A program made the translations under genes and the position numbers. The notes below the pieces were generated by a model that was not told the DNA's origin, ran no database searches, and saw only the letters and a list, made by a program, of their open reading frames with translations. DNA of 8,210 bases from Bacilli bacterium (GTDB taxonomy: Bacteria; Bacillota_I; Bacilli_A; Haloplasmatales; Haloplasmataceae). Below, in pieces: positions 1 through 7,041 of this stretch (within the stretch, counting starts at the first letter, position 1; every line of letters begins with the position of its first letter). The stretch is from positions 1 to 8,210 of the forward strand of contig JAAZCR010000027.1 in NCBI GenBank assembly GCA_012513195.1, in the 5' to 3' direction.

Positions 1-47
1 ATCCTGTAGTGGTTAATATTGATTCTTTAGAGAGTAGAAAATTTTAA
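1..47 (+). CDS. 3' end of an upstream gene, product unknown
   Basis: The frame beginning at base 3 is open from the left edge and reads PVVVNIDSLESRKF before a TAA stop at 45-47. A hairpin starts four bases after that stop, which is where a terminator for a real gene would sit; this is the main reason to believe the frame. Fourteen residues are too few to assign a family. The other two forward frames hit stops within 15 bases of the left edge. Confidence 0.5.
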   Translation, partial: PVVVNIDSLESRKF

Positions 48-50
48 CGA

Positions 51-93
51 GACGCCATAGACACAACTAAGGTGTTTATGGCGTTCTATGTTT
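51..93 (+). terminator. Hairpin after the upstream gene, probable weak terminator
   Basis: Bases 52-64 (ACGCCATAGACAC) pair with 72-84 (GTGTTTATGGCGT) across a 7-nt loop. This gives a 13-bp stem with one G-T wobble, starting right after the stop at 45-47. The downstream side is only moderately T-rich (TTCTATGTTT), so termination may be incomplete. Partial readthrough could supply transcription to the FtsX-like gene, for which no clear promoter is visible. Confidence 0.55.
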
Positions 94-115
94 AAAAGAG
101 GAAGAAGGAGAAAGA

Positions 116-538
116 ATGAAGGTTATTACAGTAGTGGCAGGAATAATCATCTATTATTTCATTAGCGCAAGCATTGAAAGCAAACAAAAAGAACTCGGAA
201 TTCTACGAGCCCTCGGAACAACGGGATGGGATATTGGCAAAATCTTTATTACCGAAAGTGTATTAATTATTCTCTTTACGAGTACCATCGCTAGTATACT
301 TACAGGGTACTTTATTAAGAAAATTGATACGATAATTACTAAAGGTTTAAAGATTCGAGGGATATTTTATATCGATATCAAAGGTTTTGATTTAGATATC
401 GTCTTCTTGTATGTAAATTACTGGGCTATTCTCTTAGTGTTTATGATAAGTCTACCGGTTGTCTTCATCTCAGTATATGTTCCTATAAAACGGATCGCCA
501 AAACCAAACTTATTAAGGTGATTAAACGTATTGTGTAA
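116..538 (+). CDS. Orphan C-terminal half of an FtsX/MacB-type ABC transporter permease
   Basis: This 140-residue protein matches the C-terminal FtsX domain of MacB/LolC-type permeases. A hydrophobic helix (about residues 2-20) leads into the signature segment ESKQKELGILRALGTTGWDI (about 21-40). A second helix follows at about 44-68, a third at about 95-125, and it ends in a basic tail. A normal permease also has an N-terminal helix and a large extracellular domain, often with a fused or adjacent ATPase; none is present here. The frame upstream is closed by a stop at 68-70 and bases 71-115 encode nothing permease-like, so this is not a simple longer gene. The ATG at 116 has a good AGAAGGAG ribosome site, so it may be translated. 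It could be a decaying remnant or a small partner subunit. The domain call is firm; function is unknown. Confidence 0.7.
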   Translation: MKVITVVAGIIIYYFISASIESKQKELGILRALGTTGWDIGKIFITESVLIILFTSTIASILTGYFIKKIDTIITKGLKIRGIFYIDIKGFDLDIVFLYVNYWAILLVFMISLPVVFISVYVPIKRIAKTKLIKVIKRIV

Positions 539-543
539 TGTTC

Positions 544-572
544 TTTATAAATTTGGTAATAAATGGTATACT
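544..572 (+). promoter_or_regulatory. Extended -10 promoter for pgcA and the downstream operon
   Basis: TGGTATACT at 564-572 is an extended -10 element (TGn plus TATACT). A weak -35, TTTATA at 544-549, lies 17 bp upstream, as is common when the TG extension is present. Transcription would start near 579, leaving a short leader of about 20 nt that carries the GGAGG ribosome site at 591-595. No operator or riboswitch fold is evident. Confidence 0.65.
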
Positions 573-601
573 AAAAATATGATTTATTTTGGAGGCGTAG
601 T

Positions 602-2323
602 ATGGATACAAAATGGAGAGAAAAAGCACAAACGTGGTTGACTAACCCCAAATTAGATCCTCAGTTAAGAATTGAATTAGAAAAAATGGATGATAAAGCA
701 CAAGAAGATGCTTTTTATACCGACTTACAATTTGGTACTGGTGGTATGCGGGGTATAGTTGGCGTTGGCACAAATCGTATGAATATTTATACCATTAGAA
801 GAGCAAATGTAGGATTTAGCAAATATTTGTTAAATAGATATCCTAATGGCCTTCATCGTGGTGTTGTTATTGCCTATGATAACAGACACTATTCGCAAGA
901 ATTTGCGCTTGAATCAGCGAAAGTTCTCGCAAGTTATGGCATAAAAGTTTATCTATTTAGCTTTTTACGACCCACACCGGAACTATCTTTTGCGGTCCGT
1001 TATTTAAATGCGATCGGTGGTATCGTCATCACTGCCAGTCACAATCCACCGCAATATAATGGTTATAAGATTTACGACCATAATGGTTGTCAATTAGTAC
1101 CTGAGTTAGCTGACAAAGTTATTGGTTATGTTGAAGAATGTGAAGATGTCTTTGGGATTGAAGTGATATCGGAAGAAGAAGCGAAAAATAAAGGGTTATT
1201 AGTTTATATTGATGAAGAAATTGATCAAGCATACCTTAAGCAAGTAAAGACGATTCAACTTAATCCCAATCTCGATAAATCCTCTTTAAAGATTGTCTTC
1301 ACTCCATTACATGGGACAAGTATTCGCCTTGTTCAACAGTTACTACCTGAATGTGGCTATACGAATTTCTATGTTGTAGAAAGTCAATGTATACCTGACC
1401 CCAACTTTAGTACAGTTAAATCACCAAATCCTGAAGATGGCAGTGCTTTTGAACTGGCCATCCAATTAGGTAAAGCCAGGGATGCAGATATTTTAATGGC
1501 TACGGATCCTGATGCTGACCGCGTAGGGTTAGCGGTTAAGAATAATGAGGGAGAATACACACTCTTAACGGGTAATCAGACAGGTGCGCTCCTCATTCAC
1601 TATATTTTGACCCAAAGAAAACAACAAGGAACTTTACCAAAAAATGGCGTTGTCTTTAATACTATTGTGACGAGTGACTTTGGTGGTCATATCGCGCGTA
1701 CCTTTGGTTTAGAAGTACAATCTACCTTAACAGGCTTTAAATTTATTGGTGAAAAAGCTGAAGAAATTAGAAGTCAAGGTAAAGAGTTCGTCTTTGGCTA
1801 TGAAGAATCCTATGGTTACTTAATCGCTGATTTTGTACGTGATAAGGATTCAATCCAATCAGTGCTAATGTGCGCCGAAATGGCTGCTTATTATAAACTA
1901 CAAGGTAAGAGTTTATTAGATGTGTTAAATGAGTTATATGAAACTTATGGTTACTATTATGAATCACTGGTCAATATCAACTTAGTAGGTATTGAAGGTT
2001 TACAAAAAATTGATAAGATATTATCTCATTATCGCGATAATCCACCGAAAGTGGTAAATAACGTTGATGTTAAGGTTATTGAAGATTATCTCATTAGTAA
2101 ACGTTATGAAGATGGCAAGATTAGCGACCTTACGTTACCTAAATCCAATGTCTTAAAATACATCTTAACAGATGGTTCTTGGTTCGTTTTACGTCCATCT
2201 GGTACCGAACCGAAATTAAAGATTTATATTGGGGTAAAAGGTAATAGTTTAACAGACAGTAAAACAAAGAATGAAAAGATTAAACAATACATTTTAGAAC
2301 GCATTGATAAAATAGGAGGTTAG
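602..2323 (+). CDS. pgcA: Alpha-phosphoglucomutase / phosphomannomutase
   Basis: This cytoplasmic enzyme of the alpha-D-phosphohexomutase superfamily interconverts glucose-6-phosphate and glucose-1-phosphate (often mannose phosphates too), feeding UDP- or ADP-glucose synthesis. At 573 residues it has the length of Bacillus PgcA. All four family loops are intact: the N-terminal FGTGGMRG (44-51); the catalytic phosphoserine loop TASHNP with Ser146 (144-149); the Mg-binding loop DPDADR (302-307); the sugar-recognition loop GYEES (399-403); and the phosphate-binding RPSGTEPK (531-538). The ATG at 602 follows GGAGG by 6 nt. It is the first gene of an apparent operon; pepP starts one base after its stop. 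The downstream genes resemble a mutarotase and half a glycogen synthase, so a glucan or cell-surface sugar context fits, although the enzyme is also a general housekeeping one. The exact hexose preference cannot be read from sequence. Confidence 0.95.
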   Translation: MDTKWREKAQTWLTNPKLDPQLRIELEKMDDKAQEDAFYTDLQFGTGGMRGIVGVGTNRMNIYTIRRANVGFSKYLLNRYPNGLHRGVVIAYDNRHYSQEFALESAKVLASYGIKVYLFSFLRPTPELSFAVRYLNAIGGIVITASHNPPQYNGYKIYDHNGCQLVPELADKVIGYVEECEDVFGIEVISEEEAKNKGLLVYIDEEIDQAYLKQVKTIQLNPNLDKSSLKIVFTPLHGTSIRLVQQLLPECGYTNFYVVESQCIPDPNFSTVKSPNPEDGSAFELAIQLGKARDADILMATDPDADRVGLAVKNNEGEYTLLTGNQTGALLIHYILTQRKQQGTLPKNGVVFNTIVTSDFGGHIARTFGLEVQSTLTGFKFIGEKAEEIRSQGKEFVFGYEESYGYLIADFVRDKDSIQSVLMCAEMAAYYKLQGKSLLDVLNELYETYGYYYESLVNINLVGIEGLQKIDKILSHYRDNPPKVVNNVDVKVIEDYLISKRYEDGKISDLTLPKSNVLKYILTDGSWFVLRPSGTEPKLKIYIGVKGNSLTDSKTKNEKIKQYILERIDKIGG

Positions 2324-2324
2324 T

Positions 2325-3572
2325 ATGAATAAAGAATTAGCGGTAAAAAACCGGAGTAAACTTGTTCCTTATATTAAGGATAACTCCATTGTCGTTGTTT
2401 TTGCGGGAAAAGCACCGCATCGGAGTGCCGACCAAGCTTATCCCTATACTCCCATCCGTTCTTTCTATTATTTAACAGGTTTAGATCGGGAAGAGTTTAT
2501 CCTAGCCATCCTCAAATATAATGATAAAGTAAAAGAACACCTTTTCATCACCAAACCCGACCCAGACATTGAAAAATGGATAGGTATTAGACTAAGGGCT
2601 GATGAAGCGAGGGAACTTTCTGGTATTGAAAATGTTAGTTATGTGGAAGATTTCTTTGGTTTCTTTAATCAAGCCTTAAGCAATCATTACTTCGAAAATA
2701 TTTATATCGATATGGAAAATTATCCTAACAATCCAGGTTTAAATTTTGCGCAAGAAATACAGAAGAATCATCCATATCTAACTATCTATAATGTTAAACA
2801 AATCATCGATGATTTGCGCACCATAAAAGAAAAAGAAGAAGTTGATAATATCCGCAAGGCCATTGAAATAACCAATAAAGGTATTCAAGCCATTATGAAG
2901 CATTGTCGTCCTGGACTTTATGAAAAACAATTAGAAGCATATTTTGATTTTGAAGTTAAATACAATATGGCTGACTGTACTTCATTTAAGACGATTATGG
3001 CTAGCGGTAAAAATGCGACCATCCTTCACTATGAAGAAAATAATCATGTATTAGAAGATGGTAAACTCGTACTCTTTGATTTAGGAGTAGAATACAAGCA
3101 TTACTGTTCCGATATCACACGCACAATTCCAATTAACGGTAAGTTTACTCCACGCCAAAGAGAAGTATATGAAGCTGTATTAAGAGTAAACGAAGCGATG
3201 ATTAACTTCATCAAACCTGGTGTTACTTATGGTGAATTTTTAGATACCGCTAAGGATATGCTTGCTGAGGAATGCATTAAGTTAGGCCTTATTACCGATA
3301 AAAAAGATGTTGGTAAATACTATTACCACGGTATTGGGCACTTCTTAGGTCTCGATGTGCATGATGTGGGGCGACGCGAGTTTAGAGAACGCGTTTTTGA
3401 GCCAGGTATGGTACTGACAGTTGAACCAGGACTTTATATCGCTGAAGAAGAAATTGGTGTGCGCATCGAGGATGATGTTCTAGTTACAGAAACAGGTTGT
3501 GAAAACCTCTCTAAAGATATTATTAAGTCTGTAGACGAAATCGAAGAATTTATGCGCCAGTCTAGGGCTTAA
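2325..3572 (+). CDS. pepP: Xaa-Pro aminopeptidase (M24B family)
   Basis: This cytoplasmic dimetal peptidase releases the N-terminal residue from peptides with proline in second position. The first ~140 residues form an AMP_N-type domain (with SFYYLTGLDREEF at 46-58), followed by the pita-bread M24 domain from about 175. The five metal ligands of E. coli aminopeptidase P are all recognisable: Asp252 and Asp263 (11 apart as in E. coli, in FDLGVEY and SDITRTIP), His339 in HGIGH, Glu367 in TVEPGLY and Glu382 in RIEDD. His235 (ILHYEEN) and His346 (DVHDVG) match conserved substrate-site histidines. At 415 residues it is close to normal length. AGGAGG at 2313-2318, inside the end of pgcA, serves the ATG at 2325, implying co-transcription and possibly translational coupling. 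Nothing in the enzyme explains its grouping with sugar genes. Confidence 0.95.
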   Translation: MNKELAVKNRSKLVPYIKDNSIVVVFAGKAPHRSADQAYPYTPIRSFYYLTGLDREEFILAILKYNDKVKEHLFITKPDPDIEKWIGIRLRADEARELSGIENVSYVEDFFGFFNQALSNHYFENIYIDMENYPNNPGLNFAQEIQKNHPYLTIYNVKQIIDDLRTIKEKEEVDNIRKAIEITNKGIQAIMKHCRPGLYEKQLEAYFDFEVKYNMADCTSFKTIMASGKNATILHYEENNHVLEDGKLVLFDLGVEYKHYCSDITRTIPINGKFTPRQREVYEAVLRVNEAMINFIKPGVTYGEFLDTAKDMLAEECIKLGLITDKKDVGKYYYHGIGHFLGLDVHDVGRREFRERVFEPGMVLTVEPGLYIAEEEIGVRIEDDVLVTETGCENLSKDIIKSVDEIEEFMRQSRA

Positions 3573-3578
3573 GCGGTC

Positions 3579-3585
3579 GAAGGAG
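3579..3585 (+). promoter_or_regulatory. Ribosome binding site unusually close to the annotated ATG
   Basis: GAAGGAG lies at 3579-3585, with a single base before the ATG at 3587. That spacing is too short for normal initiation. The in-frame TTG at 3590 is 4 nt from the site and may be the true or a secondary start; the product would differ by one residue. Either way, the gene may be initiated inefficiently. Confidence 0.5.
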
Positions 3586-3586
3586 C

Positions 3587-4324
3587 ATGTTGGAAGTACG
3601 GTTTGTTTATGAGTATAATGGCAAACCTGTTAATGAGTATACAATTGACACCGGCAAGTATAAACTTAGCGCACTAAATCTCGGGGCAACGCTTACGAAA
3701 ATCATTGTACCTAATAAACAAGATAAATTAGAAAGCATCCTATTAAGATATCATGACTATAAATTATATCGGGAAAATCCTTATTATTTAGGTGCTTTAG
3801 TCGATGTAAATAATTTCCGCAAAAATAAAAAAATTTATAATTATCATTTTAATTGTACACCACTTGAAAATGGCTTAGTTTTTACCTATCAAACAGAAAC
3901 GAAGTTCATCCAAGTGGTGTACCTGATAATTGATGATAAATTAATTATTAATTATGAAACCAATTTAAAAATTCATTTTGGACATGTTTTATTCTTTAAT
4001 TTATCGGGAAATGTGAAGGAAGATATAATAAACCAGTTTTGCCTAATAGATAATAATCAGCTCGATTATACGCAACGATTTAAGTTTTTTAAACATTTTC
4101 CTATTATGAATAGCGTTAAATTAACCCATGAAAATGGGATTAGTTTAATAATCAATAATATCACCGATGCTTATCTAAACCCTGGTACCTATTTTCGCCA
4201 AAAACACTTGGTCAATTTAGGTAAAAAGGCGAAGAAGTATTCAGGGTTAGGATTCTTAATCAAAGGTGGTCAAACAGTAGAATATTCTTTCGAAATAAAG
4301 GGTGGGATAGATGAAAGTATATGA
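3587..4324 (+). CDS. Shortened aldose 1-epimerase (mutarotase)-like protein, probably inactive
   Basis: Segments spread along this 245-residue protein follow the galactose mutarotase fold: LGATLTKIIVPNKQDK (32-47) resembles the family's GA-x-(I/L)-x-x-(I/L)-x-V-P-D motif, YYLGA (66-70) the strand before GR-x-ANR, GHVLFFNLSG (132-141) the N-H-x-YFNL-x-G motif, and GFLIKGGQTVEYSFEIK (222-238) the C-terminal LxPGExY strand. It is roughly 100 residues shorter than active GalM proteins. The GR-x-ANR segment reads VNNFRKN, the HGG loop carrying one catalytic histidine is absent, and no segment corresponds to the catalytic glutamate. His133 is the only likely active-site residue left. No signal peptide or membrane helix is seen. 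It lies 14 nt after pepP and overlaps the next gene by 14 nt. Fold assignment is moderate; loss of catalysis is inferred from missing motifs. A sugar-binding role is possible but unproven. Confidence 0.65.
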   Translation: MLEVRFVYEYNGKPVNEYTIDTGKYKLSALNLGATLTKIIVPNKQDKLESILLRYHDYKLYRENPYYLGALVDVNNFRKNKKIYNYHFNCTPLENGLVFTYQTETKFIQVVYLIIDDKLIINYETNLKIHFGHVLFFNLSGNVKEDIINQFCLIDNNQLDYTQRFKFFKHFPIMNSVKLTHENGISLIINNITDAYLNPGTYFRQKHLVNLGKKAKKYSGLGFLIKGGQTVEYSFEIKGGIDESI

Positions 4325-5174
4325 ATATGCACGCATCCGGGGAGTAAAGAGTAGGGATGTGGTGCGCAAATTAAAGGAAATGGGATATCGAACGGTAAAG
4401 AATCATCTATCCTTAGTACCTGAAAAAATCATTCCCGAACTAGATACAATGGAAATTACGAGCGTAAAGAAAGTTAAACCCTACCCGCTCTTTACGGTAA
4501 TTGTGGCTTTAGAATGTGCTCCTTTCAAAAGCGAGAAAATTGGTGATTTAGTTTATCAAAAACTTAAAATAAGTTCATTAGATGGCAATCAGGCTTTTGT
4601 CATCATGCCTAGGTATTTTCTTGACATAGAAGTTTTGGAATATCAATATGACATTAATGTGAAAGCTAATCATGAAGATTATTTAGTTAAGGTGTACAAG
4701 ACTAAGTATCAGGATAATGTCTTTTACTTTATTGATACCCCTTTATTTGAACGAGACTTAATATATGGTTATGTCGATGATCCGCTTCGGTTTGCAGTAT
4801 TTACGAAAGCCAGTATCGAAGTGATTAAACGCTTATCAGTTACAATTGATTTAATTAATATTCATGATTGGCCATTAGGACTCTTACCACTAGTTTTTCA
4901 CGAAGAGTATCAAGAAGAAAGAAAACCTTTGCTAGAATTCACTGTTTATGAACCGACTTATCAAGGTATATATGGTATAGAAGTTTTAACAGATGTCTAT
5001 GGATTAGATAGTAAGTACTTCTATGAGAATCACTTAGCAGAATATGCTTATAGTGTTAATTTTTTAAAAACAGGATTAGTTACCTGTGACAGATTAGATG
5101 TAGATAAGCAAGCATTGGAAGAATTACGTAGTAGTTACTTACGGAAATTTATCTATGATAATAAAATTAAATAG
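4311..5174 (+). CDS. IF2_N domain fused to the N-terminal half of a glycogen synthase-like (GT5) protein
   Basis: Residues 1-48 match the IF2_N domain of translation initiation factor IF-2 (start MKVYEYARIRGVKSRDVVRK, then LKEMGYRTVKNHLS), a small module resembling the stem-contact fold of some aminoacyl-tRNA synthetases. From about 59 the protein follows the N-terminal Rossmann domain of GT5 glycogen/starch synthases: VIVALECAPFKSEKIGDL (63-80) for the SE-x-APF-x-KTGGLGDV loop, VIMPRY (97-102), LIYGYVDDPLRFAVFTKA (150-167), INIHDWPLGLLPLVF (183-197), TYQGIYG (216-222) and NFLKTGLVTCDRL (250-262). It ends where an active enzyme would continue into VSPTYA and the C-terminal GT-B domain, so the catalytic E-x7-E region is missing. 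The ADP-glucose loop KTGGLGD is altered to KSEKIGD, and the HN before AYQG is replaced by EP. Transferase activity alone is therefore unlikely. Its start lies inside the mutarotase-like gene with only a weak site (AAAGGGTGGGA), suggesting translational coupling. It may be a binding or regulatory protein. Confidence 0.75.
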   Translation: MKVYEYARIRGVKSRDVVRKLKEMGYRTVKNHLSLVPEKIIPELDTMEITSVKKVKPYPLFTVIVALECAPFKSEKIGDLVYQKLKISSLDGNQAFVIMPRYFLDIEVLEYQYDINVKANHEDYLVKVYKTKYQDNVFYFIDTPLFERDLIYGYVDDPLRFAVFTKASIEVIKRLSVTIDLINIHDWPLGLLPLVFHEEYQEERKPLLEFTVYEPTYQGIYGIEVLTDVYGLDSKYFYENHLAEYAYSVNFLKTGLVTCDRLDVDKQALEELRSSYLRKFIYDNKIK

Positions 5175-5179
5175 ATAAA

Positions 5180-5222
5180 AAAAGAATCAGATATCACCAA
5201 TTAAGGGATATCTGATTCTTTT
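5180..5222. terminator. Bidirectional rho-independent terminator between convergent units
   Basis: Bases 5180-5195 (AAAAGAATCAGATATC) pair perfectly with 5207-5222 across an 11-nt loop, giving a 16-bp stem. Rightward transcripts end in TTCTTTT, five bases after the operon's last stop codon. Leftward transcripts from pepF, whose stop lies 12 bp away at 5234-5236, end in a run of seven T. The leftward signal looks stronger because its T run extends past the stem. Confidence 0.9.
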
Positions 5223-5233
5223 AAATTTAAGAA

Positions 5234-7021
5234 TTAATGTTTAACCGTTTTGTCTGTTAATTCTAGGAATAATTCAATGTTTTTCTTAATAAGTTCTAAT
5301 GAACTTCTCCAGAAGTTAACATCGGTTACATCAATACCAGCTTGTTTAGCAACATCTTCGACATTCATCTTACCTGTTGCCCTTAAGATATCATCATAGT
5401 GTTTCACGAAACCTTCTTTATCATTTAGATATTGAGCATATAAACCTTTTGCGAATAAGAGACCGAAAGCATAAGGCCAGTTATAGAAGGAGAGCCCAGC
5501 ACTATAATAATGAGGTTTGTTTAACCAAGCAAAGGCATTAATGTAGTTATGATCTAAACCGTCACCATAACTTTGTTTAACTGCTTCCCGCATGATATCT
5601 TGAAGTTCTTTGGAGTTGAGAGGATGATCTGAGCGACGCTCAAACACTTCTTTTTCAAAAATGAAGCGGGAAAGAATATCGCAAATGATGGCAGTATGGT
5701 CTTGAAGTTCCGATTCAATGAGAGCTAGTTTTTCTTCGTCTGTTGCTTCGTTAATAATAGCGTTCATTACGATGGTTTCACAGAAGGTAGAAGCAGTTTC
5801 AGCAACGGGCATGGGATAATGGGAACTCAAGATGTTATTTTCAAAGATGCATTCACCATGATATGCATGACCTAATTCATGTGCTATGGTGATTACATCG
5901 CTAAGATTACCATTGAAGTTGGTAAGAATGCGACTTTCTTTAATCGGTCTAATATTATAACAGAAGGCACCGCCAACTTTACCTTTACGAGGATAAACAT
6001 CAATCCAGTTATTATCAAAGGCTTTTTTCGCAAGTTGTGCGAGTTTGTCGCTGAAAGTCGCAAAATTCTTGATGATAAACGCTTGTGCTTCTTCATAAGT
6101 AAAGGTTTTAGTAAGTTTACCAATAGGCGCATATAAATCAAAGACTGGTAAACCATTATCACGACCTAAGATTTCAGCTTTTCTTCTTAAATATTTGCGG
6201 AAATAGGGTAAGTATTCATACATTGCCTGTAACATTGCATCAAGCGTGTGTTTAGATGTTCGTGATTTATCAAGCGATTCTTCTAAGGCATCTTGATAAC
6301 CACGTAAACGAACGACAAAGTTTACTTCACCTTTGATGCTGCTTAAGCACATAGCGATACTATCATCAATCTTTTGATAGGCTTCTTGCATACCTAAGTA
6401 AGCCGCTTTCCGCGTTTCAGGATCGGGTGAATGGAGGAGATTGCCAATTTCAGTTATCGTGTATGTCTTCACTTCGTCATTTAGTATGACTTGCACTTCG
6501 AGTTTACTTGTTAGTAGTGATTGTAGTTGACTCCAAGCACTTGACCCCGTTTGGCGCATTTTACTGATGATTTCTTCTTGTTCATCGCTTAGTTGATGTT
6601 TAGCCTTATTCTTCAACTCATATAGATAAAAGCGATATTCCGCATATTCTTGTCGGTCCATTAGTTCATCGAGATACTCATATTTACCGATATACTTTGT
6701 CGCTTTCGCGGAACTAGGTGATGCTTCCGCTAGCAACATTTGGACTTTTGCCATGTATTTATTGGCGTCTTCATTAGTGGTATCAGCACTACGAGTTAAG
6801 CTAATGAATGGATAAATCTTTTCGATTAAAAATGATAAATCCTCGTCAAATTTAATTAATGTTTTTAGTTTTGTTTCAAAATTATCATAGTCTCGACAAT
6901 TTTTGTCAATATATTCCTTATAAGTTTGTAAAATGTCCGCTAGTTTTTGCAGATCGTTTTGAAATTCCGGACTGTCAAAACTAGGATAAAGTTTTGTTAA
7001 ATCATAGTTAATAATTTCCAT
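5234..7021 (-). CDS. pepF: Oligoendopeptidase F (M3B zinc metallopeptidase)
   Basis: This cytoplasmic zinc endopeptidase cleaves medium-length peptides. With the start proposed here it has 595 residues, the usual PepF length (~600). The zinc motif HELGH is at 381-385, followed by AYHGE as in the family, and the likely third ligand Glu408 sits in PVAETASTF. C-terminal PepF features follow, including the aromatic substrate-cleft region with HYYSAGLSFYNWPYAFG. The ATG at 7021-7019 is chosen because AAGGAGG at 7034-7028 lies 6 nt upstream. A longer reading from TTG at 7039 would place the ribosome site inside the gene and is unlikely. The gene is monocistronic, has its own extended -10 promoter, and ends at the shared hairpin facing the pgcA operon. 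With pepP it makes two peptidases within 5 kb, but on opposite strands and separately transcribed, so no common regulation is implied. Confidence 0.95.
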   Translation of the reverse strand: MEIINYDLTKLYPSFDSPEFQNDLQKLADILQTYKEYIDKNCRDYDNFETKLKTLIKFDEDLSFLIEKIYPFISLTRSADTTNEDANKYMAKVQMLLAEASPSSAKATKYIGKYEYLDELMDRQEYAEYRFYLYELKNKAKHQLSDEQEEIISKMRQTGSSAWSQLQSLLTSKLEVQVILNDEVKTYTITEIGNLLHSPDPETRKAAYLGMQEAYQKIDDSIAMCLSSIKGEVNFVVRLRGYQDALEESLDKSRTSKHTLDAMLQAMYEYLPYFRKYLRRKAEILGRDNGLPVFDLYAPIGKLTKTFTYEEAQAFIIKNFATFSDKLAQLAKKAFDNNWIDVYPRKGKVGGAFCYNIRPIKESRILTNFNGNLSDVITIAHELGHAYHGECIFENNILSSHYPMPVAETASTFCETIVMNAIINEATDEEKLALIESELQDHTAIICDILSRFIFEKEVFERRSDHPLNSKELQDIMREAVKQSYGDGLDHNYINAFAWLNKPHYYSAGLSFYNWPYAFGLLFAKGLYAQYLNDKEGFVKHYDDILRATGKMNVEDVAKQAGIDVTDVNFWRSSLELIKKNIELFLELTDKTVKH

Positions 7022-7027
7022 AGTAAA

Positions 7028-7034
7028 CCTCCTT
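7028..7034 (-). promoter_or_regulatory. Ribosome binding site fixing the pepF start
   Basis: On the minus strand AAGGAGG (7034 to 7028) precedes the ATG at 7021 by 6 nt. It is a full anti-Shine-Dalgarno match at ideal spacing and rules out the upstream in-frame TTG at 7039. Confidence 0.9.
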
Positions 7035-7041
7035 AGCAACG

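Noticed and set aside
52..84. Hairpin as a mobile-element inverted repeat beside the truncated FtsX gene
   Set aside because: No target-site duplication, partner repeat or transposase was seen; its position four bases after a stop codon favours a terminator.
88..165. Short frame from the ATG at 88 (MFKRGRRRRKNEG...)
   Set aside because: The basic stretch is just the purine-rich ribosome site of the FtsX-like gene read in another frame; it stops after about 25 codons.
1767..1967. Minus-strand open frame of 66 codons inside pgcA
   Set aside because: It lies fully within the conserved sugar-binding region of pgcA, has no recognisable family and looks like a shadow frame.
4311..4357. Possible TGA readthrough (code 4) extending the mutarotase-like protein past 4324
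   Set aside because: All recognised tryptophans use TGG, and readthrough would add only about ten unconserved residues before a TAG. The standard code is the better reading.
4311..5174. Calling the gene glgA (glycogen synthase)
   Set aside because: The C-terminal GT-B domain with the catalytic E-x7-E region is missing and the ADP-glucose loop is altered, so the enzyme name would mislead.
5879..6162. Open frames of 85 (plus strand) and 89 (minus strand, other frame) codons inside pepF
   Set aside because: They overlap the conserved zinc-site region of pepF, show no domain-like sequence and have no supporting promoter; shadow frames.
7022..7039. N-terminal extension of pepF by six residues from a TTG at 7039
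   Set aside because: The added codons are the ribosome binding site itself (AAGGAGG) and its spacer; the ATG at 7021 has ideal spacing.
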